From Bacteroidales bacterium (GTDB lineage Bacteria > Bacteroidota > Bacteroidia > Bacteroidales > Muribaculaceae), in contig CAAEIL010000024.1 in NCBI GenBank assembly GCA_900755985.1, positions 1 to 5,724 on the forward strand: 5,724 bases of DNA, read 5' to 3'. Positions 1 through 5,724 of the stretch are shown here, one piece after another. A program made the translations under genes and the position numbers. Positions within the stretch are counted from its first letter, which is position 1. The number at the start of each line of letters is the position of its first letter. The notes beneath the pieces are model-generated. The model was given only the letters and a program-made list of their open reading frames with translations. It was not told where the DNA came from and made no database searches.

Positions 1-1627
1 GTTCGCTGAGTTCGGGTGCGGGGATGGGGTCGGCGCCGCCGTTGACGTTGAAGCTGATAGTGCCGGTTGCGGGGTCCTCGGCGATTTCGCTCAGGGCCAC
101 GTCTGTCGCCGAGCCGTCCCACAGTTTGAGCGCGACTTTGGTGGTGTTGTCCAGGGCGGTGACGTTTTTGGTGCCCGGGAAGGTGTATCCGGCCATTGCC
201 GTCTCGCTTTCGTTGTTGGGATTGCTGTTGGCTTCGATGATGTCGACGTATTGGTGTCCCGAGGTGTTGTTGACAACGTTGTCGTCATAAACCTTCTGAT
301 CGAACTGGATGTGCCAGACAAGCATTCCGTGGCCGGGGATGTATCGGTCCCAGCCGTCGGTCTGACGGTTTTCGAGCAGGAAGAACTCGTTGCTTTTTGA
401 GGTAGGAATCAGGGCGGCGCAGTCGCTCTTCTCGATGTGTTCGAGCGAGAGCGAGGTCGGTGTGCCGTCCAGCACTTCGGGTTCGAGCCAGCCTAAAGCG
501 TTGCGCTCGTAAGCCGAGTAAATAGGAGGAGTGCGTCCGTCATTGTTGTAGGGTCCCATGTCGAGTACCGAGTATGAGCCGGGAGTCTCGGTCATGGCTG
601 CTGTGTAGTCGGTGGTATAAAGGTCGGGGAGGCCGATGACGTGCGAAAATTCGTGGACGAAGGTGCCGACGCCGTCAGGTTTGTTGATTTCCCATTCGTT
701 GGTGCAGCCATAGGTGTCGACGCGCTTGCCGTCGACACTGAGAGAGATTCCGGCAGCGGAGAGAGTCCACGAGTGTGGCCATACTGTTTCGGCCGAGCCG
801 TACGAGGCTTCGCCCTGGCCGGCGTATATGATGAAGATATTGTCGAGATAGCCGTCGTTGTCCATGTCGTACTTCGAGAAGTCGACAGAGGGATCGAGAG
901 CCTGTAAAGCGTGTACGAGCATGTATTCGGGGCGCTGGTCGTTGCCGTAGGCGTCGTTGCCGCCGTAGTACGAGCGTTTCTGAGGCAGCGTGACGGGACC
1001 CAGGACGTCGAAGGTGGGACGGAAGCGGTTCATCGACGAGGCCATGAAGTACTTGCGTGCCGAGCCGGTGCCGTTGTACTGCGTGAAGTTTTCGCCGTTG
1101 AGCATGTCGGTGAAGTAGTCCGCGGGGTCGGAGAGCGTGAAGCTTACGTCGGAGTATTGGACCAGAATGACGCACGAGCGGATATCGCCGGTGCGGGGAA
1201 AAGTCGAGGTGAAGAGGCCGAGTCCCGAATAAGGGTTGTCCTGTGCTGCGGCGGCACGTGGTGCGGCCTTGCGGGCGGGCGACTTTAAGGAGCGGCGTGC
1301 GGACTGAATGTGGCCGGCGGGCACGTCGGCGATGTTGACGGCGACAGCGGCTTTTTGGGCAGCGGGGGCTGTGACGCGGACGCGGGTGGGTGTTGTCGCG
1401 CCGTCAGCGCTGACGGCGGCCACATAGTAGAAACCGTCGTCGCCGAGGGTGATGACGTCACCGTCCTCGGTTAGCGTATAGTGAAGGAATTCGTCGCCGA
1501 CCACGCGGACAACGACAGTGCTTCCGTCGGGTTGAGGGACAGTACGGGCTTTTCGCAAAGCGGGGACAGCCAGTGCGGCTGAGGAGAAGATGACGGCGGC
1601 CAAAGGAGCCAAATATCTGGCTTTCAT
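1..1627 (-). CDS. Secreted M6-family zinc metalloprotease (immune inhibitor A-like), 3' end missing
   Basis: This is an exported zinc endopeptidase of peptidase family M6, and 542 residues are visible before the gene leaves the window at base 1. Residues 1-20 form a signal peptide (MKARY, a hydrophobic core, then SSAALA with likely cleavage before VPAL). Residues about 21-145 look like a propeptide with an Ala/Arg-rich, poorly structured stretch. The M6 domain runs from about 146 to 525. It has the zinc motif HEFSHVIGLPD at 325-335 (His325, Glu326, His329, Asp335), a calcium-loop-like DMDNDGYLD at 254-262, DMGPY at 356-360, the family-typical YERNALGWLEP at 373-383, and VWH at 437-439. The ATG at 1627 is chosen because it directly precedes the signal peptide. 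It has no Shine-Dalgarno but an A-rich upstream stretch, as is usual in Bacteroidota. After the catalytic domain the protein continues (residues PIPAPELSE), so a C-terminal module probably follows. It could be a Fn3-like, sorting or anchor domain, but this is not visible. Substrate unknown. The family assignment is secure. Confidence 0.93.
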   Translation of the reverse strand, partial: MKARYLAPLAAVIFSSAALAVPALRKARTVPQPDGSTVVVRVVGDEFLHYTLTEDGDVITLGDDGFYYVAAVSADGATTPTRVRVTAPAAQKAAVAVNIADVPAGHIQSARRSLKSPARKAAPRAAAAQDNPYSGLGLFTSTFPRTGDIRSCVILVQYSDVSFTLSDPADYFTDMLNGENFTQYNGTGSARKYFMASSMNRFRPTFDVLGPVTLPQKRSYYGGNDAYGNDQRPEYMLVHALQALDPSVDFSKYDMDNDGYLDNIFIIYAGQGEASYGSAETVWPHSWTLSAAGISLSVDGKRVDTYGCTNEWEINKPDGVGTFVHEFSHVIGLPDLYTTDYTAAMTETPGSYSVLDMGPYNNDGRTPPIYSAYERNALGWLEPEVLDGTPTSLSLEHIEKSDCAALIPTSKSNEFFLLENRQTDGWDRYIPGHGMLVWHIQFDQKVYDDNVVNNTSGHQYVDIIEANSNPNNESETAMAGYTFPGTKNVTALDNTTKVALKLWDGSATDVALSEIAEDPATGTISFNVNGGADPIPAPELSE

Positions 1628-1696
1628 GAGATTGTTTTGGGGATATGATGAATATTGATACTTGTTGGCATGAAATCCGGGCAGAGGGCGCGGACG

Positions 1697-1713
1697 GCCG
1701 ACAGTGGGTCGGC
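1697..1713 (-). promoter_or_regulatory. Stem-loop in the predicted 5' leader of the M6 protease mRNA
   Basis: A perfect 6-bp inverted repeat (GCCGAC / GTCGGC) surrounds a 5-nt loop. On the transcribed strand it is flanked by GGGC and GCCC, which could extend the structure across an internal loop. It lies about 70 nt upstream of the protease start, just downstream of the predicted transcription start. No U-tract follows, so it is not an intrinsic terminator. A 5' stabilising hairpin or a chance GC-rich fold are both possible. Function is inferred only. Confidence 0.3.
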
Positions 1714-1731
1714 AAGCCCGTATCAGGCAGG

Positions 1732-1739
1732 CAAAGTTA
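1732..1739 (-). promoter_or_regulatory. Candidate Bacteroidota -7 element for the M6 protease gene
   Basis: On the minus strand the sequence reads TAACTTTG, a full match to the Bacteroidota housekeeping sigma -7 consensus TAnnTTTG. It would start transcription near 1725-1728 and give a leader of about 100 nt before the ATG at 1627. No TTTG or TTG lies at the expected -33 distance (about 19-20 bp upstream), so the promoter may be weak or activator-dependent. The match is seen in the sequence; its activity is inferred. Confidence 0.5.
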
Positions 1740-1741
1740 CG

Positions 1742-1788
1742 AAAAAATGGCGGTACGTCAGTGCCTTAAGCAAAAAAATGTTTGCGGC
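1742..1788 (-). terminator. Weak candidate terminator after lysA
   Basis: Just beyond the lysA stop, the minus strand carries GCCGCAAA and then TTTGC-TTAA-GGC. These can pair as a short stem with a 4-nt bulge, and the loop and 3' arm include a run of seven T. A second imperfect hairpin, GGCAC/GTACC with one mismatch, follows and is trailed by six T at 1742-1747. Neither is a strong intrinsic terminator. The position, between the lysA stop and the next gene's -7 element, is what supports the call. Partial read-through into the protease gene is possible. Confidence 0.25.
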
Positions 1789-1794
1789 GGGGTG

Positions 1795-2961
1795 TCAGCC
1801 GACGTAAACGGCGTCGGGCAGGCGGCGCATGTTGTAGCACGAGGACATGGTCTGGCCGTATGCCCCGGCAGTGCGTATGGCCAGAATGTCGTCGCGGAAT
1901 GTCGGCGGCATAAGGCGGTCGCGGGCAAAGGGGTCGGTGCTCTCGCACACCGGACCCACTATGTCGTAGAGCGTTTCAGGCCCGGCCGGGCGAGACTGTG
2001 CCGACAGGTTGTCGATGCGGTGATAAGCCTGATACAGCGCCGGGCGTATTAGGTCGGTCATGCCGGCGTCGGTGATGATGAAACGCCGGTCGACACCCTG
2101 CTTGACATACAGCACGCGCGTGATGAGGCTTCCGCACTGGGCGACAACGGCACGTCCCGGCTCGATGTGTATGGTCTGCCCGGGTGCCAGGTGCATGTAC
2201 GAGCACAGCGTGTCGACAAGTTCGTCGAAAGGTGCCACCGGGTTGCCGTCCGGGTTGTCGTAGTCGACGCCGAGGCCGCCGCCCAAGTTGATGAAGCTGA
2301 AATTCCAGCCGTCGGCCGAGAGCTTTTTCAGCAGCTTATTGACGCGGTGGCACAGCACCACGTAAGGCTCCATGGTCGTAATCTGCGAGCCGATGTGGAA
2401 GTGCAGGCCGATGAGATTGAGCGAGGGCAGGGCGCGCACCGTCTCCAGCGCCTTGTCGAGCATACGGCGGTCGATGCCGAACTTGTTTTCCTGAAGCCCG
2501 GTGGTGATGTACTTGTGTGTGTGGGCGTCGATGTCGGGATTGACGCGCAGAGCGATGGGCGCGGTCAGGCCCAGGCTGTCGGCCAGGCGGGCAATGATTT
2601 CAATCTCTTCGACCGACTCGACGTTGATACATCCGATGCGGTGGCGCAGGGCGGTGATAATCTCGTCGTCGCGCTTACCGACGCCGGCATAGACAATGCG
2701 CTTGGGGTCGAAGCCGGCGCTGACGGCAGCTTCGATTTCGGCACCGCTGACGCAGTCGGCGCCCAGCCCGGCGGCGGCAATGGCCTGCAGTACGGGCGTC
2801 TGAGAGTTGGCTTTGATGGCATAGTGGACGCAGACAGGGCGTCCGGCGGCGGCACGCCTTATGCTGTCGAGCGTGGCGTGCAGCAGCTTCATGTCGTAAT
2901 AATAGAAGGGCGTGGGTGTAGAACGCAGTATTTCGGGGTCAAAAACAGTCTGTGGTGTCAT
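1795..2961 (-). CDS. lysA: Diaminopimelate decarboxylase, complete
   Basis: A cytoplasmic PLP enzyme (fold-type III, alanine-racemase/ornithine-decarboxylase-like) that decarboxylates meso-2,6-diaminopimelate to L-lysine, the last step of lysine synthesis. The 388 residues are close to the usual length in Bacteroidales. Seen motifs are FYYYD at 19-23; YAIKAN at 47-52 with PLP-binding Lys50; HFHIGSQ at 187-193; the phosphate-binding glycine loop GGGLGVDY at 227-234; EPGR at 267-270; DAGM at 298-301; CESTD at 339-343 with the catalytic Cys339 contributed across the dimer; and GAYG at 366-369 followed by Tyr376. The ATG at 2961 is preferred to an upstream in-frame ATG at 3048. The extra 29 residues would be non-homologous and would cover the predicted promoter, while the protein from 2961 begins as family members do. 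The gene is divergent from the TPR lipoprotein gene and is probably monocistronic. No lysine riboswitch is visible, and the leader is too short to hold one. All key residues are present. Confidence 0.97.
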   Translation of the reverse strand: MTPQTVFDPEILRSTPTPFYYYDMKLLHATLDSIRRAAAGRPVCVHYAIKANSQTPVLQAIAAAGLGADCVSGAEIEAAVSAGFDPKRIVYAGVGKRDDEIITALRHRIGCINVESVEEIEIIARLADSLGLTAPIALRVNPDIDAHTHKYITTGLQENKFGIDRRMLDKALETVRALPSLNLIGLHFHIGSQITTMEPYVVLCHRVNKLLKKLSADGWNFSFINLGGGLGVDYDNPDGNPVAPFDELVDTLCSYMHLAPGQTIHIEPGRAVVAQCGSLITRVLYVKQGVDRRFIITDAGMTDLIRPALYQAYHRIDNLSAQSRPAGPETLYDIVGPVCESTDPFARDRLMPPTFRDDILAIRTAGAYGQTMSSCYNMRRLPDAVYVG

Positions 2962-3074
2962 AGTTGCAAAAATTTGCAGCAAAGGTAAGCATAATCGGCG
3001 AAAAGGCAATAAAGGGCCGAGTGCGCGCGTTATAAATGTTGGCGGCATTATGTCCGGCCGTCGTCAGGCATAAT
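2962..3074. other. Divergent intergenic region between lysA and the TPR lipoprotein gene
   Basis: These 113 bp separate two divergent starts. The lysA promoter lies at the left end. The hexamer CATAAT occurs three times: at 2990-2995 and 3069-3074 in direct orientation, and inverted at 3047-3052 (ATTATG). The last two form an inverted pair with 16 bp between arms. For the plus-strand gene I see no convincing TAnnTTTG; the nearest is TATAAATG at 3031-3038, with two mismatches and no -33 partner. The CATAAT copies could be an operator or chance AT-rich islands. Confidence 0.35.
2980..3009 (-). promoter_or_regulatory. Predicted lysA promoter (-33 TTG, -7 TACCTTTG)
   Basis: On the minus strand TTG (3009-3007) and TACCTTTG (2987-2980) are separated by exactly 19 bp. 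This matches the Bacteroidota primary sigma promoter layout TTTG-N19-20-TAnnTTTG, apart from A instead of T in the first -33 position. Transcription would begin near 2974-2976, leaving a leader of only about 13-15 nt before the ATG at 2961. The motif and spacing are seen; the start site is inferred. Confidence 0.55.
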
Positions 3075-5724
3075 ATGACATTTGGCTCAAAGATAAACAG
3101 CAAGCTTATGATACTTGTGGCCCTCGCGGCCATGATACCCGTAGTGTGCGGCTGCAACGCCCGCAAGAAAAACACTGCGGCGGCCCGCCGGTACACGGCT
3201 TTCATTACGCGCTACAACATATATTACAACGGCGACAAGCACTACAGCGAGACCCTGCACGACATGGAGAAGGGCTACGAGGACGACTACAGCTCGCAGC
3301 TGTTCATGCATCCGGCCGAGGCCCGCTCGCACGAGAAAGCCCCGCAGCCCGCCGGTGACTTCAACCGCTCAATCGAGAAAGCGCAGAAGGCCATTCAGCT
3401 GCGCTCCATCACCAAGAAGCCCCCGAAGAAACGCGGGCGCAGCTCGGACCCCGAGTACAAGGCGTGGATGAAGCGCGACGAGTACAACCCCTTCCTGCAC
3501 AACGCCTGGATGATGATGGGCCGTTCGCAGTACATGAACGGCGACTTCCTGGGCGCCGCCTCGACGTTTTTCTACACCTCGCGTCACTTCAGCTGGCTGC
3601 CGCAGACCGTCACCGAGGCCAAGCTGTGGCAGGCACGCTCGTATCTGGCCATGGACTGGCTGTTTGAGGCCGAGACCATAATTGTGCGCATCAAGCCCGA
3701 CGAACTTGTCAACAAAGAGCTGAAGCGCCTGTACAACTTTGACTTTGCCGACCTGCGTCTGCGCGAGAAAAACTACGCCGAAGCCATCCCCTACCTCGAA
3801 GAGAGCGTGCGTCTGGCCTCGGGCGTGCAGAAGACCCGCCTGTGGTTCCTCCTGGGCCAGACCTACGCCCGCATCGGCAACAAGCAGCAGGCCTACCGCG
3901 CATTCAGCAAAGCCGCCGGCGCCGACAACGTCACTTACCGCGCACGCTTCAACGCCCGCATCAAGCAAAGCGAGGTATTCGACGGCGCCGACATAACACC
4001 CGAAGTCAAGGCCCTGCGTCGCATGACGCGCTACGACCGCAACAAAGAATATCTCGACCAGATTTACTACGCCATAGGCAATCTGTACCTGTCGCGCGGC
4101 GACACCGCCAAGGCCATCGACAACTACATACTCGCCGCCGAAAAGTCCACGCGCTCGGGCATAGACAAAGCCATCTCGCAGGCGACACTCGGCAATCTCT
4201 ACTATCAGCAGCACAAGTACGAGCTGGCCCAGCCGTGCTATGCCGAAGCCGTACCCCAGTTGCCCCCCGACTACCCCGGTCTCGATACACTGAAACGCCG
4301 CTCGGACGTCCTCGACGAGCTGGCCGTCTACTCGCAGAACGTCAACCTGCAGGACTCGCTGCTGCACCTGTCAACCCTCGCCTCGGCACAGCAGCTGCAG
4401 ATTATCAACGGCATCATACTCAAACTCAAGGAAAAAGAGAAAAAAGAAGCCGAGGACGCACGCCGCGAGGCATACCTGGCCGACCAGGCCGCGCAAGGGT
4501 CCAATCTGCAGCAGAACAACGCCCCGTCCAGCTTCACCATGAACACCGACAACTCGTGGTACTTCTACAACAGCTCGGTGCGCAACGCCGGCAAAACCGA
4601 ATTCCAGCGCCGCTGGGGTTCGCGCCGCCTCGAAGACAACTGGCGCCGGCGCAACAAATCGTCCTTCTCGCTCGACGACGGCTCGCCCTCCGATGACTCG
4701 GACGAGACCCCCCCGGACAGCATCGGCGCCGACAGCGACAGCGAACAGTCGGCCGAAGAGGCCGAAAAAGCCAAACGCGCCGACGACCCCCACTATCCCG
4801 AGTTCTACCTAAAGCAGATTCCGCACACCGACGCCGAAAAAGCCACCGCCAACGACGTCATTCAGGAAGGCCTTTACAACATGGGCGTCATACTCAAAGA
4901 CAAACTCGACGACCCCACGGCCGCCATGAGCGAGTTTGACCGCCTGCTCACCGACTACCCCGACAACATATACCGTCTCGACGTCTACTACAACATCTAC
5001 CTCATATATATGCGTCAGGGCGACAATGCGCTTGCCGACCGCTTCCGTCAGCTCATCATCAGCGACTTCCCCGACTCGAAATACGGCGTAGCCCTGCGCA
5101 ACCCCGACTACATCGAAAACCTGCGCCGCATGGACGCCGAGCAGGAATCGCTGTACGAGCGCGCCTGGCAGGCATACCTCGCCAACGACAACAAAGCCGT
5201 GCACGAGGCCTACGACGAAGTCAGCGAACGATATCCCATGACCAAGCTCATGCCTAAGTTCATGTTCCTGCACGCCCTTGCCTACGCCACCGAGAAACGT
5301 CCCGACGACTTCAGCGCCACACTGCGCGAGATGCTCGAGAAGTATCCCGATGCCGATGTCTCGCCCATAGCTTCGGCATGGGTCAAAGGTCTCGCCGCCG
5401 GCCGGCAGCTGCAAGCCGGAGCCTCGGGACAGAACATGCGCGGCATGCTGTGGGAGTTGAAACTAAGCAACGACTCCACGTCGACATCCTCGGCCGAAGG
5501 ACCCAAGTTTGCCCTCGACGAAAAAGCTCCGAAGTATCTTGTATTCGTATTCCCCACCGATAAAGTGTCGTCCAATCAGCTGCTCTACGACATAGCGCGT
5601 TTCAATTTCGGCGCGTTTGTCGTCAAGGACTTCGACCTCGAGCCTATGAACTTCGGGCGTTTGGGCATGATAGTCGTCAAGAGCTTCGACGACCTGAAAG
5701 AGCTCAACCACTACCGCCGGGTCA
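3075..5724 (+). CDS. porW: PorW/SprE-family TPR lipoprotein (T9SS accessory protein), 3' end missing
   Basis: 883 residues are visible and the gene runs off the right edge. I recognise the PorW (Porphyromonas) / SprE (Flavobacterium gliding) family, envelope lipoproteins needed for type IX secretion. The N-terminus has Lys6 and Lys10, a hydrophobic core and VCGC, with Cys27 the likely lipidated residue. RYNIYYNG (46-53) matches the family's N-terminal signature. Helical TPR-like repeats occupy about 130-300 and 326-395. A charged helix lies at about 449-475. The conserved NSWYFYN (W495) is followed by K507-K528, with FQRRWG and LEDNWRRR. An acidic Ser/Asp/Glu linker spans about 529-575, more TPR-like helices lie at about 593-680, and a small C-terminal domain starts at KYLVFVFPTD (820). 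The ATG at 3075 is preferred over Met12 (3108) because Met12 would leave no positive charge before the hydrophobic core. However, the A-rich stretch before 3108 is a typical start context, so either is possible. Family call is strong from remembered motifs; the T9SS role here is inferred. Confidence 0.8.
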   Translation, partial: MTFGSKINSKLMILVALAAMIPVVCGCNARKKNTAAARRYTAFITRYNIYYNGDKHYSETLHDMEKGYEDDYSSQLFMHPAEARSHEKAPQPAGDFNRSIEKAQKAIQLRSITKKPPKKRGRSSDPEYKAWMKRDEYNPFLHNAWMMMGRSQYMNGDFLGAASTFFYTSRHFSWLPQTVTEAKLWQARSYLAMDWLFEAETIIVRIKPDELVNKELKRLYNFDFADLRLREKNYAEAIPYLEESVRLASGVQKTRLWFLLGQTYARIGNKQQAYRAFSKAAGADNVTYRARFNARIKQSEVFDGADITPEVKALRRMTRYDRNKEYLDQIYYAIGNLYLSRGDTAKAIDNYILAAEKSTRSGIDKAISQATLGNLYYQQHKYELAQPCYAEAVPQLPPDYPGLDTLKRRSDVLDELAVYSQNVNLQDSLLHLSTLASAQQLQIINGIILKLKEKEKKEAEDARREAYLADQAAQGSNLQQNNAPSSFTMNTDNSWYFYNSSVRNAGKTEFQRRWGSRRLEDNWRRRNKSSFSLDDGSPSDDSDETPPDSIGADSDSEQSAEEAEKAKRADDPHYPEFYLKQIPHTDAEKATANDVIQEGLYNMGVILKDKLDDPTAAMSEFDRLLTDYPDNIYRLDVYYNIYLIYMRQGDNALADRFRQLIISDFPDSKYGVALRNPDYIENLRRMDAEQESLYERAWQAYLANDNKAVHEAYDEVSERYPMTKLMPKFMFLHALAYATEKRPDDFSATLREMLEKYPDADVSPIASAWVKGLAAGRQLQAGASGQNMRGMLWELKLSNDSTSTSSAEGPKFALDEKAPKYLVFVFPTDKVSSNQLLYDIARFNFGAFVVKDFDLEPMNFGRLGMIVVKSFDDLKELNHYRRV

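Noticed and set aside
675..1175. Minus-strand 166-codon frame within the protease gene
   Set aside because: It is an out-of-frame reading on the same strand as the M6 protease. The Arg/His/Leu-rich product has no domain, and the true frame contains the M6 calcium-loop motif here.
2167..2988. 273-codon open frame antisense to lysA
   Set aside because: It lies over lysA, whose complete set of motifs is intact. The antisense product is a Val/Asp/Gly-rich composition artefact without family features.
3031..3038. TATAAATG as a -7 element for the plus-strand lipoprotein gene
   Set aside because: It has two mismatches to TAnnTTTG and no TTG at the -33 distance, so it is not supportable as a promoter.
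2962..3048. N-terminal extension of LysA from the ATG at 3048
   Set aside because: The extra 29 residues do not resemble LysA N-termini and would overlap the predicted lysA promoter. The start at 2961 gives the normal family length.
3369..4367. 332-codon open frame antisense to the TPR lipoprotein gene
   Set aside because: It is a shadow of a GC-rich gene. Its product is Val/Gly/Leu-rich with no recognisable domain, and the opposite strand encodes a conserved family throughout.
3842..4696. 284-codon plus-strand frame inside the TPR lipoprotein gene
   Set aside because: It overlaps the conserved TPR and NSWYFYN regions in another frame. Its product is Arg/Pro/Gln-rich, typical of a shifted reading of GC-rich DNA.
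4371..5414. Minus-strand open frames of 140 and 201 codons (4371-4793 and 4809-5414)
   Set aside because: Both are antisense to the lipoprotein gene and show only low-complexity Val/Gly-rich products.

Overview
This GC-rich window carries three protein genes and no RNA gene, mobile element or CRISPR array that I could find. It looks like a member of the Bacteroidota, most likely order Bacteroidales. The evidence is the protein families (a PorW/SprE-type TPR lipoprotein and a Bacteroidales-style LysA), starts without Shine-Dalgarno sequences, and two sites matching the Bacteroidota -7 promoter element TAnnTTTG. A high-GC gut lineage such as Muribaculaceae or Alistipes would fit, but the genus cannot be fixed from this window.

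Layout: (i) 1-1627, minus strand, is the N-terminal 542 residues of a secreted M6-family zinc metalloprotease whose 3' end lies beyond base 1. (ii) 1628-1794 is a 167-bp gap holding a consensus -7 element, a leader hairpin for the protease gene and a weak candidate terminator for the gene behind it. (iii) 1795-2961, minus strand, is a complete lysA (diaminopimelate decarboxylase, 388 aa), with all the expected PLP-enzyme motifs. (iv) 2962-3074 is a 113-bp divergent intergenic region with a good lysA promoter very close to the start codon. (v) 3075-5724, plus strand, is the first 883 residues of a large TPR lipoprotein of the PorW/SprE family, running off the right edge.

The three genes do not form an obvious pathway. 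lysA makes L-lysine from meso-diaminopimelate in the cytoplasm and appears to be transcribed alone, although read-through into the protease gene is possible because the terminator between them is weak. PorW/SprE proteins are known as type IX secretion system (T9SS) accessory lipoproteins, and M6 proteases are exported enzymes. A link between them (protease as T9SS cargo) is a testable idea only, because the protease C-terminus, where a sorting domain would be, is outside the window.

No previously undescribed system was evident. The more interesting points are the likely T9SS accessory protein with its acidic linker and unusual lipobox, the near-leaderless lysA promoter, and the structured leader of the protease gene.
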